Counted from the stretch's first letter, positions 32,188 through 44,813 are shown. The stretch: 64,000 nt of DNA from Sphaeroforma sirkka (GCA_001586965.3 LUCW03001694.1:15001-79000); one strand, 5' to 3'. Notes: generated by a model not told the origin, from the sequence alone. Translations and numbers: made by a program.

Positions 32188-33207
32188 ATGCCTAAGCTAT
32201 ACTACTCAACCTTATCGTGCGGAGGTGCGAACTACATCGCAGCCCATGTTGGAGGGTATGTTCGTTTTCACTAGATTCAATAGGCCTGTGCATAAAGTCA
32301 TGTGCACACACTCAATGGTCGATTTGTTTTGTTAAATATTTCGCCCCAGTATATTTCGCCCCAGTATAATCTGTACTGCACCTTAGCCTACGGAATACGT
32401 GGTTGTATCCTACTTGCGACTTCTCTATTTATAACGCTCTATTGTTAACATATTATCTGTGCGCAGAGTTAAATTCGACGAGAATGTACTGGTTAACATC
32501 CAAACACACAAGCTGGCTGCGACAGGAGAGGACTATTTCAAGATCAACCCTAAGGGAAACGTGCCGGTTATAACATTCGACGATGGAAAGAAGAACCTGA
32601 ACGAGAACGTGGGCACGCTATACTTCATTGGTAAGAATGGAGGACTTCTGGGAGAAGATGAGATTGCCACTATGAACGCACTAGGGTTCCTGGCCTCAGA
32701 ATGGCACAAGGGAGTTGGGGCGTTCTTCGGGAAACCAGAGGGCGCAGCTCGTGAGAAGGCTATGGCCAACTTAGCGAAACAAGCCAACTTTTTCATCGAT
32801 TTTTGTAAGTTTGAATTGTCTGATTTGAATAATATATATCTTGTGTCAAGGACTGTAATTGAGAAATATATGCTTGGTGAGGTTGTATTCCATGACACAT
32901 GGAAATATATATGTGCCTTCGTCCGACAGTACCTGATAGTTGATTGTGAAGATGGGAAGCTGATGCATATGACAACTTGTATTGACGTATATATATATAT
33001 ACAAGATATTTTATGAACAGTATATGGATTTCTCATTTATGTTGCAAATATACAGTAGTATACAGGTATACATAGGTGAAAATAGATATATATGTATGTA
33101 TCTCTATGCATAGCTGTAACGTGTATGAATAAGTATATCTGTGTATGTGCATATATACATTTGTATTGTCAACAATGCTTCATGAAAATGCAATCAAACA
33201 CACACAT

Positions 33208-33278
<71 letters not shown>

Positions 33279-33349
33279 ATCACATTCATCATAAATGTAT
33301 ATATATACATATATATATATAAATATATATATAATTATATGCATCATAA

Positions 33350-33393
<44 letters not shown>

Positions 33394-33735
33394 GTGTGTG
33401 TGTGTTTCATAATCAAATATAGGGGCACAAGTTTTATATGAGACCAGCAATAGTGGACTCGTGACAGGCTGAAAAATGTATACAATATCTGAAAGCAAAC
33501 CACTCCAAATACTCATGCAGACCTGGAGGGCGGCAAGAATGAATACATGGTTGGGAACACTTTCACGATTGCGGATATCTATGCATCTGTGATCACGTCT
33601 TGGTCATACTTCATCGGTTTGAACACCGAAATTCCTGAAGCGTTAATCAAGCACCATGAACGAATCCAGGCTCTGCCCAAGGTTGCGGAGGCCGTTAAGA
33701 TTATGAAAGATTATGAAGCGTCGATCGCTAAGTAA
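32188..33735 (+). CDS. Glutathione S-transferase, bacterial beta-class type
   Basis: This is a cytosolic glutathione transferase, conjugating glutathione to electrophiles. Exons are 32188-32255, 32467-32804 and 33521-33735 (TAA), giving 206 residues, the size of bacterial GstA (201). The N-terminal thioredoxin-like fold begins [11 protein letters not shown], placing a Cys where beta-class enzymes have catalytic Cys10 (MKLFYKPGAC in E. coli). [13 protein letters not shown] carries the cis-Pro, and the helical domain has [12 protein letters not shown], the conserved N-capping box TxAD. The usual E-S/G glutathione-binding pair reads EN here. Both introns keep phase (2 and 1). The 715-base second intron contains an (AT)n/(CA)n block. 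The resemblance to bacterial GstA rather than animal classes suggests ancient transfer or a retained old class. Confidence 0.92.
33196..33405. repeat. (CA)n/(AT)n microsatellite block
   Basis: (CA)n at 33198-33230 followed by several (AT)n tracts, with ATCATAAATGTATA repeated at about 33287 and 33343. It lies in GST intron 2. Confidence 0.95.
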
Positions 33736-33751
33736 TAAATAAATTGGAATA

Positions 33752-33960
33752 TCAATAAATACACAACACATAGAGCACACATTCTGTTGCTTTGCAACGA
33801 GAAGGCAATTTATTGAAGTATTTTACCACGCTCCGTGCGCCGTTCTCGTAGTAAGTCACCTGCGATGGGTTAGCGTCATCAGACAGTACCGGAAAGCATT
33901 TTTTAATAATTTCAGAGTGGATAAGTATATTCACATTCAGGTACGCTTTGTGAAATCCCG
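33752..33960 (-). CDS. Possible terminal exon of a small unidentified gene
   Basis: A minus-strand open frame ends with TGA at 33754-33752, inside the 3' end of the GST gene. It includes PSQVTYYENGARSVVKYF and other sequence with ordinary protein composition. A separate possible first exon lies at 34305-34228 (MAMAFCHTSW to donor GTAAGT), but no acceptor joins the two in phase directly, so an exon may be missing. The size and strand pattern faintly recall small mitochondrial ribosomal proteins. I cannot name it. Confidence 0.35.
33754..33759 (+). promoter_or_regulatory. Poly(A) signal of the GST gene
   Basis: AATAAA 18 bases after the stop; an earlier AATAAA overlaps the stop codon itself. 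Confidence 0.6.
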
Positions 33961-35183
33961 CTCCGTGTACTCTCAGACAGTGTTAAGTGTTGAAATACCG
34001 CTCACGTGACTTTTGTTAATTATCAAAACAAACACAATTCGATGTTTTTCATTATTGAGAGCTATAAACATCTCACATTAAGATTAGTAAACTTTATGTT
34101 GAATGCCCCGAGGTAAAAAGTTTAAGCTTTATCAATCGCTATACTGGTATACGTGAGATTGATGGACGAGGATGTCATGTGTACTACAGCGTATAATAAA
34201 AGCTAATATGAAAGCACATGGACTTACAAAAAGAGTAGACGTGACCTTATCAAGCGCCGACGATATACTGCATAGCCAAGAAGTATGACAGAAAGCCATC
34301 GCCATTTCACAGCTTCTACGACTATAAAAGTTTTGAACGCAACTCACTCTAGTAGGCTCTGTCACGTCGTACCTGTCAATACAGGACTATATTTATGCCT
34401 GTGACGGATCAACCTACATCAGTAGCACAGGGGCATCTAATACATTCTACACGAGCCCGGGCGCACGACTGATGAAGTCCAAATTTTTCAATGCCACTGC
34501 AGCCTGCACAGGGCGGAGGCTGGAGGAGGGCCTGGACTCTGGAGCCTACCAGAGACGGCTTGGACTGCAGGCCTTTGAGTCTCTGACGCCGACGGTCTGA
34601 CCCCAGAGTGTGACCGGTGACCACCCGGCAGGCCGGCACCCAGGCACATACATAGCTCCACCACCCTGCCACAGTCAACAGTTTTACAGTCCACACTCAC
34701 AATCTACAATCCAATTCAGTCTTTCATAGTGCATAGTACAGTTTGTCCTGATTGCTAATTTGCTATGGACGATGTCCATCGTTCCCCCAATAGAAGTTAG
34801 TATAAAGTTAAAACATGTGCATTAATTCAGATGTGGATTGGGTACAAACTAAATAAAGCATCATCACATCAAATAATCTGTCCCCAAAAGTCGTCTGCAC
34901 GAGAAATGGCTAAAAAAGAGTGAAAATTGCTCATTTTGAGTTTTTTATGTTTTAGAAAAATTTAAAAAGTTCGCACAAAATGATAAAAAATACATAAAAG
35001 TAGAAATTACGCAAAGCCAAAGTACGTACGTATTCTTGTGGCAAAGTTTGGACAATCATGTATATAATATATACATAGATACATAGATACATGTATACAT
35101 ATATAATCACATGCATATACACATCTCCTTCGCGGTTGTACGTAAATGTCTACATAAATAAATATATAAATCCTTGATATTCC

Positions 35184-35270
<87 letters not shown>

Positions 35271-35351
35271 TTGTTATCGATAGTAGATCTGGCCCTGTGG
35301 GTTGTGTCAGCCGTTTTATTGTATTGATCCCTCTATCTAAAGCAACACACA
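33961..35351. other. Intergenic region with a GC-rich island
   Basis: 33961-34430 is AT-rich and may contain the upstream part of the minus-strand candidate. 34440-34690 is strikingly GC-rich (words such as GGCGGAGGCTGGAGGAGGGC) compared with its surroundings. It has a 95-codon minus-strand open frame with no recognisable domain. 34900-35180 is AT-rich. An (AT)n tract at 35187-35268 lies about 85 bases before the next ATG. Confidence 0.5.
35187..35268. repeat. (AT)n microsatellite
   Basis: About 82 bases of pure AT, close upstream of the start codon of the ankyrin-DHHC gene. Confidence 0.95.
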
Positions 35352-38300
35352 ATGGCTAGGGAACTTGAACATAGGCATACCCTGCCCGTGGTACCTGGGC
35401 TGGGGTTAACCTCGCTGAGGAATCCGCTGTCATTTGCAGATCAGAAGCAGTCGCAAAGTCACAAGAATCTCAGTCATACAACCTCAATAGCGTCTCACGC
35501 AGACGTTGCACACCATGCTCTACGCTCACAATCGCCCAGGAATCACCAGAATAACAATGCCACACATCACTTTGGGCGTAAGCAAAGTGTTTCTATTTCT
35601 TCAAAGGGAGACCACGGATCCAATCACGGACATGTGCACATTCACGGGTCACACACACACACACTTGCTCAGAGAACACACTCTACACCTTCACCTCCCA
35701 CTACGGATATACTGGATCTGATTCGCAAGCCAGATGCTTGTATGTTGGTAGAAGCACACATTCATAGAGAGATTCTTTCAGGAGCACCACCCAGTGTGAA
35801 CAAGAAGGGATGGCATGGCCAGACGCCGCTGCTGTATGCGTGTGTTAGCGGCAATCTACAACTAGCCCGGTCGTTACTAGGCAACGGCGCGGACATGTCG
35901 ATGTGTAACAACGCGGAGAGAGGTGTTTTCACGTGCTCAGCCAGATAGGGAGGGTAGATATGATGGGCATGTTGAATAACTACATCAAGTGGGACTATAG
36001 TAGTAAGTATGCGGGTATGGATTTGTTGAGAGTCGCCGATGTGAGGGGCATGACACCCATGATGCATGCGGCGCTGCGGGGACAGGTGAGTTTTCTAAGA
36101 CTAATGTTTCATGATGTAGAAGGTCATCGCAATGTATTTCTAAATAGCAATTGTAATGGTAGGATCGTTTGCCAATATACCAGGCGTTTACTTTTGTTGG
36201 AACGTAGCGCGAATCATTGTGTATATTGAGTTAGTTGATGCATCTAATGTATATTATTCACAGGGGTCTCGATGATGATATGTTTGCATACACGCAAGCG
36301 TGTCAGTGTTGGACATGACTACAGACCAGACCAATACATGAACTTTAATATGTAGTTGAGATGATTCATTTGCCTAGTTATATATACCTGGAACTGGTCA
36401 TACACTCGGTTTAGTTGTATCTTCTGTTATATTGATTGATATGCACGAGACGGAACACATTGTCATGAGTGTTTTGGCACGTATAATATATCACTCTGTA
36501 GCAGACGGAATACAAATCTAGATAAATACGTACGTACAATCATATTGAGACCCAGATCGCATGTATTTGAAGGTACTAAGGAGGTTTAGCTACATTTTAT
36601 ATACACGTACGTATGCATCGTATCGTAAATATGAATTATGTAGCAAGCAAACCATTCAAAATGAAAGCTTGCGTGCCGGTAAATTCACAATGATCATTCA
36701 ATACTATTATCACTTGACTTTATAATCGAACTCCATATATGTAAGCTGTAGTTGTACGCGTGATGTTCCACTTCACGTTCTTGTTTAATTATCACTTAAC
36801 CGCAGCACCAAGGAAAAAATATTTCTGTAGGCTTGAACTTTTTTTGTCCCTGAGCTGTCAAACTATGCCAGTGTATGTATGTACGACCCTCAATCTCAAA
36901 TTCATTCTTTTGAGTCTTTAGGCTTGTCATGATTTTATGTGACGTACCTTTTTCGAGTCCTCCTGTTGGCTGCAGTAGTCTGTCTGCATTTTTTTGAACA
37001 ATGATCATATCGGTCAAGTTCGCGTCAGAATTTGCCATTTATTATTATTTTGTCGCGTCACTTTTCGCTTGAGTCCTATACGAAACACATATACAAATCT
37101 AAATTGGAACTTGTCACAATAAAACAAGACCGATATTTTTTTCTGTGCGTCTGCAACTCTCCTATGTACAATCAAGCTCACAAGGGCCCATCCTAAACCT
37201 CTTGCATATCTGAAACACACAGTTGCGATACTCATCATTCCTGCACCCACAATCGTTATATAACCAACGGCTTATTCCAGGTCAAAGTGATGCACTACCT
37301 GCACACAGAACACAATCACCCCTTCCACGACCTCGACCGCAACGGGCGTACATTGCTGCACTGTGCCGCGGAAATGGGCCACGTGTTGACAGTTCGGTAC
37401 CTCTTACGACACGAGCGTGTGCATGTCAATGTCAAGACCAGCGACGGACGCACAGCGCTGCACATAGCCGCGTACCACTGCTATCCGGATGTGTGCCGGG
37501 TGTTGTTGAGGGAAGACTTGGGCTTACTTAGCAGCTGCGACACGGCCGGGAAGGATCCACATGTGTGGGTGAACAAGCAGGTACGTGACTAACTTTGGAC
37601 ATGAACGTGTAGTCTATATACGAGGAAGCTATCCGGATATGTACGTCGGCGAATAGACAAGGGTTTGACTTGCGTTGGGTGTATGTGTGTATGTATACAC
37701 ACAAGTAAGCCATTGGGTTGTGTGGTGTTTGTTGCGGAGGCAAATTTGAGGCACCTGAGGGAATGTGTATCAACCGTTCATCATCAAACAGGTTTCCTGT
37801 TTCCTGTTGGTGTGTGTGCTGAGTATAACTATATACGGATCTGCTGGTAGGCCTGGTAGGCTATAATGCACATGCGCAAGGTGCTGAAGTGCAGTGATCT
37901 TTTTTGAGAGCTTTCGAGTTGCGTTTCGCATCGTGGAGTACCCATCGCCTTGCAATTTTTTGATATACTTAGCATTGGGCGCTCCCTCGATGGGCCGATT
38001 ATTAAATCTAATCGCTTCTATCTGCCACGTGTGTGTTTTAAATCTTACAGGAGTCCGTCACAAAGGAGATGAATAAAGCTATCACAACCAATGTATTAAA
38101 TGCCGCCGAATATTGCAGCGATGAAAGCCAAATCTCAACCCAAACGCTTCCATCATCCCGGGAGAAGACCTGTTTGAATTTCTATCCTATCATGACCTTG
38201 TTGATTGCGTCGGCCGTTCTATGCTACACAAATATATACTTGAGAGTGCCGGCTGGTAAGTTTTGTGTTAGTTTCGATACGAATTTCATTTCCATAGTCC

Positions 38301-40752
38301 GTTTGAGTAAGAGTTTGGATTGTTCAAGTTCGTTCACCTTGTATTAGTACACCCTTTTGTTTTTCTCTGTCGGTGGTGTCGTTCTGTGCTACTCAAATAT
38401 ACATGGAGGTGCCGGTTGCTGGGTATGCATGTATATTGGATCTCGTACTCCTTCTTTCTTGCATGTGTGTTTCTATACAAAATTATATATATATTTGTTC
38501 TCTCTCCACTAAATATTCATAGTTTACATCGACTTCAGAAAGAGTTCAATTCCGAGAACAAAACTCGGTATTTAATTATCCACATTTTCATCTACAGTGC
38601 TAACAATACTGGGGATTGGCTACAAACTCGTACAGCCATATAACCGGCCGTGCGGCTCGAATCCTGCGCTGCTGCGAACCGTCACCACACTCGTGGGCCT
38701 TGCTGGTCTCGCATTAGGAGGCACGTTACTACCTGTGTTAACCTTTCAAGACAGCCTTTTGAGTACCATCGTCGTGGTATGTATGTGTTCCAGATTCTGT
38801 TACTCGTCAAGAGTTTGTATTTGTGCGAAATTAATAATATACAGCAAGGCGATCGGCATTCTATATTGTTTGCCAATTCAATCTCACTCGCTGTGCGAGT
38901 ACGAGGGATGTGATACACTCCCGCCGTAAGCCTATATTCAAAAGTCAAATTTCAGAGCTGCACATATATGCAACAAAGTTGACAGTGGATGCATGCGATT
39001 TTCATATACGTTCTTTTTGGTGGAATGCGTAGTAAATCCATCTAAGTGTTGACGTGACGCAGGTGTACGTGAAAACAGTAGATAGTTTCAGTCCCGTCCA
39101 CTGTGCAAATACCAGAAAGTATGTGGTGCAAGCTGCATCTCAAGTCGTTTATTACTGCAGACCTCTAGATCACATTGCCTATGCTATCACATCAAGTACA
39201 ACATGTATACTCGCTCGTTGTGTGTGTTTGGCTTCAGGTGTATATGGTGCATGCACACTGTGGTTTTATTCTGGTTACTACTAGTTTCTCTTTTGATTAG
39301 CGCTTACAAATGGTGTATGCGATGTTCGAACACACTGGGAGTGATATTCTCGAAACAATTTTTTTTGTATTCTGGTCAATAATAGGATCGTATATTCTTT
39401 GGTAGGCGTTCACGGAATGTGTATGTAGTGTACGTATACACCTTTAGTCTCATATTTATATCTTCGTTTTCGTTGGGCATATGTATATACATATATATAT
39501 CCTTTTCTCATCATTCGTCCCACACAATTAACAGGTGGTTTATGTAGTATACGTCGGGTGTCTCTACACCTGCGTGACACGTTCACCCCTGCCATCCTCC
39601 TGCCAAGACGAGTTGCTACCTAAGGGTGTCATTGCCAACCAGGTACTAGACATTTACCCGGTCCTCACACGAGATCGCTCCGCAAGCAAGAGCAAGAGCT
39701 GCCAAGCAAACATCGGGGTGCAGTTGATCAATGACGGGCACTCCACTATCAATCTAGACGCGGATAGCAATTTGAGCGATGCCGATTGTACCAGTGATAA
39801 CAGTGATGAGTTGATGGTGGAACCCGCCAAGCCAGAAACCGTCGAGGACAGGTACGACAGGTTCTGTGTCACGTGCGAGGTAATGAAGGACCCAAAGTCT
39901 GGCACCACTCATTGTGCGGATTGCGATGTGTGTGTTCCTGAATTTGACCACCATTGCGCATGGTTAAACACCGATATTGGCGGACATAACCATGTAGTGT
40001 TCTGCTACTTCCTGTTGTTTGGGGGCCTTTTGGGAGTCTTTTATGTGGTCTCGTATGTGGTGTATGTGCTGAGGATGTACACAGGAATGGAGCTGGGAAT
40101 AGGCGGGGGCCTTTTTGAGGTGAATGAGCATCATCCGTTGGCCACGTGGTTTGTGCCGGTAGCATTAGGCGCAGGTATGTTCGCAACATTTTTAGTGATT
40201 TTGTTACCGTGTTTCGCCTTTATAACCACTCCGCATTCTTGATTATTAATTTTTAGCTTAGTTTGTGTAATACTTTTGACTAACCATGTTTTTATTCTAC
40301 CTGTTTTCTGCATAGTTTATATGCAATGGATGATGCTTTACACGCAGTTACATCAGATAGCGAATAGTCTCACTACTAAGGATGTCGTAAATGCAGCTCG
40401 TTACGGTGAGGTGCTGAAGGTTCATCGATCAAAGTAAGTTCCTACTTAATTTTGATGATTCTTGTATACTTTATAATCGACTTCTCAATGACTCGCATTT
40501 TGTATTTACGGTTGCCTGCCATATCGAGCTTTCCTTATGCACGATACACAATTGTTTATTCTATCTATGAACCGCAGAATGTAGTGTTTTCTCGATAATC
40601 TATAACCTTTCGTCCCATAATCACCCCTAAGTTTCGAAATATCGTATACTACTCGCACCACTCTCAGCTTCCTCATCAGTTCGAAACCTGTCTTCTCTCC
40701 ATGCAGCGATCAGCGGTACGCTTCCCTATCGAAGTTTTTCGGGGGATTATAA
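35352..40752 (+). CDS. ZDHHC17-like: Ankyrin-repeat DHHC palmitoyltransferase (ZDHHC17/HIP14-like), frameshifted in exon 1
   Basis: This is an integral Golgi/endomembrane protein S-acyltransferase. Exons are 35352-36085, 37281-37580, 38051-38255, 38598-38776, 39535-40174, 40316-40433 and 40707-40752 (about 739 residues if exon 1 is read through). The N-terminus is His/Ser-rich (residues 40-110). Ankyrin repeats include GWHGQTPLLYACVSGN, DVRGMTPMMHAALRGQ, DRNGRTLLHCAAEMGH and DGRTALHIAAY. Then come two to three membrane segments, and the Cys-rich domain FCVTCEVMKDPKSGTTHCADCD with FDHHCAWL. DHHC is intact, and a membrane pair follows. In exon 1 the frame breaks at the GAGAGAG tract 35916-35922: one GA unit too many separates NNAER from the in-register ankyrin sequence CFHVLSQIGRVD. 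The six other exons are in phase. The break may be a sequencing slip, an allele or early decay. Confidence 0.92.
36796..37250 (-). CDS. Antisense open frames within an intron (doubtful)
   Basis: Two minus-strand frames lie in the intron 36086-37280 of the DHHC gene. 37038-36796 is 80 codons from ATG (MANSDANLTDMIIVQKNADR onward). 37250-37014 is 78 codons (MGAGMMSIATVCFRYARG onward). Composition is protein-like rather than repeat-driven, but I recognise no domain and see no clear splice link between them. They may be a nested small gene or relic coding sequence. Confidence 0.22.
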
Positions 40753-42233
40753 TGTACATAGTCTCTGCTGACCAGTGGATTGTGTGAGTTAGTTCGCTAT
40801 ACAAATAGATAAGATTTTTCTGGAGACGAAAGTGCGTAGGTGGTTGACACCGGACGATTTTGATTCCGACACTTGACCAGATTTAAATTGAACAGTACTT
40901 GCATTCCCCTTCCCCTCTCACCCCGCCAATCGCCCATCCACCCATCCTTTCCCAATATCACCATTTCTGCTACACGCAAACAATTACGACATGGTATGAC
41001 TGTTGCCTTCATTTGTACGGGGACTAGATATACTTTTGAGTGACCACTCTGGTGGATGGCACGTATATATTTGAAATGATCTTCGCTGAAAGGGAAAACC
41101 TGTTGTCCTGTCAGTCGGGATGCATTCAAAGTGCATAGTATGCACAAACAAACAAATAAAGTAACGCGAAAGTACGCGTGTTTACTAGAGTTTTATGCTG
41201 TTATTTAAATCGGCAAATATTCTGGTGAGCGTGGCCATTTGATACTACCACGTGTTTCGGATCGAGTATGGAATCATAAAGTGCTCAACTTCGAGAAAGA
41301 GCACTGTCTCAATCTACATATTGACAAGCCAAACGAGGCTGGTAACATTTCGCAGCAGCAATGCCTTCAGATAAATGATGGCAATTCATTCCAGAGAATT
41401 TCTGAAATTATACAATCGTCATTCTAAATATATTGAATGATACGGCAGAAAGCTATGGAGTCGATGTTGCGATGCTTTTAAGCGACGATGCTGGAATATT
41501 TTTATTTGAATTGAAAAAGGTCAGCATATATTTGTATCGCGAAAAACCTCGGCCAGTGTACAGATTTTACAACCAACTTTATGTAAATATACAAGCGCCC
41601 GGAAGTATTTTGACTGTTTAATTTTGTTTTCGAAACCATATGTTCGTTTTCCTGTGTCAAGAAAATTTGATGCACTGAATTGTCAAACACTATTACAGAT
41701 TGAGAAGCTTGGTCGCCGTTTTTTACCTTGCTATGATATAGACATACCGGTTTACGCATACGGGTACACATCGTTTTGAGATATTAAAATGTAGTATCCT
41801 AAGAATAAAAGAATTTCATAGATCTAAGTATATTTACATAGGTTTCTCTTGTATCCGTTCCCAGCCGGAGAAGGAGAGGCTCATGAGCATTTTCATAGCC
41901 TCCTAAAAATTCTACAGAATTTATTTTGGTTTCCTAAAGCCCAAAAACTCAAAACCCTGGTAGCATAATCGTTGCTATGGTAATTGTGTATGATTTGGTG
42001 ACTCATCCATTGGCAAGTTCATACTTTGCTCTGGAATGGTGCTTAAATTTTGTAGTCATCATGATGTGATGCAAGATGCTGAGATGCAGGTGTCGTGCGC
42101 GTGCTCTGTGCCCCGTGCCCGTCAGTAATGAAGCTTGGTCGCTGCGGCTGAGGTGCGGGCTGTTGGGCGTCGGCAAATAGTTGATATAAGAGCATTTATT
42201 TACTGGGTTGGTAAACGACACCGACATTTTCCT

Positions 42234-42288
42234 AAACGACATGTACGACGTGTCGGCCGACATGCTGGCAGGGGGATGCCGTCGTTGT
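42234..42288 (+). repeat. 55-bp dispersed repeat, copy A
   Basis: Begins AAACGACATGTACGACGTG and continues through GTCGGCCGACATGCTGGCAG. It matches 43087-43141 at all but about 4 positions. It is rich in CGACATGT/ACATGTCG words and partly self-complementary. Confidence 0.85.
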
Positions 42289-43032
42289 ACAGTGTCGTCT
42301 GTACCAATTTTGCCGACAATTCGTTTTTCATTCAAAAAAATTATTCAGCCAATAAAATTGCAGTAAAAACTCTACACCAATGAGTTTCGTGAACACAAGT
42401 TATCAATTGCACCTGAAAATAAATCGAAATGCACCTCAAGAATTTGCAAATATGAATAATTCAAATATCCAGGGCATTTGTCATTTGACAAAAACAAAAG
42501 TAGAAATAGTAAATACACAAACCCGACAGCCAAAGTGCAACATTGATGCATGCACAATAACAATATTCATATTATGTGGTTGTTTAAAATTTAAAGTGTA
42601 AGCTAAATATGTAAAAATGTAGTATTGTAGCAGAATTTTGCTCGACTTTTATGCTTCTTCATAATAATTGAAACCTTAAGCTCTGAAGCTATAGGTATAG
42701 TGATAGTATGAGTGAAGTGGTTCGTGAAACGGTTATCAATTGTCATTTTTATTGTTTGTTTGAAACGAATTGTGTTAGCATCTGTAAAAAGTATTTAATC
42801 ATGGTGGTGCGTCGTCGACAAAAAACAGTCCAAGATTACACAATACACAACAAACGCCTACATAATGCGTCCATCCCAAACATACTTCTGCGAGGAGCAG
42901 GGCAAGAAAGTACTCCAAAGTGACCATTATGAATATAATAAAGTTAGAAAAAAAAATAATCAGTACATTGAGAGAAAACTGGTGGTCCTACTGACCTGGC
43001 CTACTGCACCCAGACTATTGTGTTGGTAGGAT

Positions 43033-43141
43033 CGACACCAACATGTCAGTGCCGACATGTCGGCGATGTCGGGACAACATACAAGCAAACGACATGTACG
43101 ACGTGTCGGCCGACATGCTGGCAGGTGGGTGTCGTCGTTGT
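43033..43141 (+). repeat. Imperfect inverted repeat containing copy B of the 55-bp repeat
   Basis: 43033-43049 (CGACACCAACATGTCAG) pairs imperfectly with 43118-43134 (CTGGCAGGTGGGTGTCG), 14 of 17 positions, about 100 bases apart end to end. Copy B of the dispersed repeat occupies 43087-43141. The layout suggests a small non-autonomous element, but no target-site duplication is clear. Confidence 0.6.
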
Positions 43142-43864
43142 CGGATGCCTGGCCAGTGTATTTAGTGACACGTATCAGCTGGATAGGAGCCTGGAAGGCT
43201 GGAACTGATTCTATTTTTTAAAAATATGCTGTACAGTACAAAAGTATTTTTTTTAATAAAACAAAACAAAAAATACCACGGCTACCACTTACCAGCTTGA
43301 ACAAAAATACATGTGATGGCCAACCTCAAACCTGATGGATTGATATGTAGTGGAGCCGGGCCTGGGGCCTGGGCCTCGGGTTGACGGGCTGGTACTGATT
43401 CTTTTTATAAATAAAAAATTGTAGCGTAGATTCGAAGTGGTTTCCAACACCTGGATTTTATGGATACTTTTTAAATTTTTGGTCTCTTTTTTTAGATCTC
43501 GCTACACGGCTACAGGCAAACATAGCCTTCTAAATCCGACAATTTAGAAGCTATGGAATTCCGCAGTTTTGTTTTTAGTTTTTATTTGAAAGTGTCAGCT
43601 GGGAAGTCTACTGGCCTATGTCAATATGTAAATCTAGACAGTTGGTCTAATTGAAATCTAAATTGAAACAAGCTTCGACATCATGTATAGGAATTCTTCC
43701 ATTTTTTTATAGCTCTTGTGAAGCACATACAAAATTGACTTGTATGTAGGCGAAAGCATACCTATTAAACCGCTACTGGACTGCTGTTCTTGAACAAACC
43801 ATGTCGGTGTAACCCTACAAACGTACAGTATACAGGGGACACGAGTTAGAGAGCACAAATCTCC

Positions 43865-44626
43865 ATGGTACGTAAGGGAACTGCCGGTGTAGGAGCACCT
43901 ATAGTATTGCGTATAATAGTCGCCATATCAGGCACCTTGATAGTCACACTGGCTCTCAAATTACGACTGTTTGCATTCAATCAGAATGAGGTTGATAGAG
44001 AAGACCCGCACTTGCTTCGCGCAGGATATGACGGTGTTGCAGTGTATCGATCAAAGTATGCAAATGGGTTTGCTTATAACAAGAATGGTGTGCTGGTCGA
44101 ATCCGTAGGAATCACGGAGCACAACCGTACCTTTTGGGGTGATACAGAGGGCGATGTTCTTACCAAGGTTACAATAAAAGATCTACTTATTGAACAGGTA
44201 AATATCAAAACTTCAGGTATAGCAAATATAAAATGTTATGGATAGTATGGACATACTGAGAAATTGTTCCTAACATACGTTCATAAGTTCTCTATATAGA
44301 GACAAGAAATTGGAGTCTATGTCTATGAGTACTATATTTTCGTTTGATTTTTTTCAACTTCATTGGTATTATTACACAGAGCTAATTTCAAAATTGAACC
44401 TAAGTTCACCCGAGCATGTGCAGTACAAAGTACACATCTATATATAGAATTATAGGCAAACATGGCAAATGCATATGTAGAATATATGAATATGATCAAT
44501 AAGTATGTACGTGGATTTAATCACATATTCTCATATATTTGCATTAGAAAAAAACACACACAGTATATTATATATATATTTATATATATACGCACACACA
44601 TACACGCACACACACACACACACACA

Positions 44627-44666
<40 letters not shown>

Positions 44667-44813
44667 GTATGTATATGTATATGCACACATATAATGTATA
44701 TATATACGCATATTATTATATATATATTATATATATATATGCATGCATCACGCATACGTACGTAATGTGCACAAATAGCCAATATGGCAATAATATATGT
44801 ATGCATATATATA

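Larger units (their letters stand above)
40753..43864. other. Repeat-rich intergenic region
   Basis: 3.1 kb between two plus-strand genes. AATAAA at 41155-41160 may end the DHHC transcript. Two short plus-strand frames at 41239-41427 and 41433-41621 have protein-like composition but different phases and no recognisable domain. 42234-42288 and 43087-43141 are copies of one 55-bp repeat, and 43033-43134 is an imperfect inverted repeat. GGCTGG[A/T]ACTGATTCT occurs near 43193 and 43390. The rest is AT-rich. Confidence 0.5.

Noticed and set aside
35923-35940. An 18-base intron (GTGTTTTCACGTGCTCAG) explaining the exon 1 frame break in the DHHC gene
   Set aside because: It is too short for spliceosomal removal and would delete conserved ankyrin residues; an extra GA unit explains the frame better.
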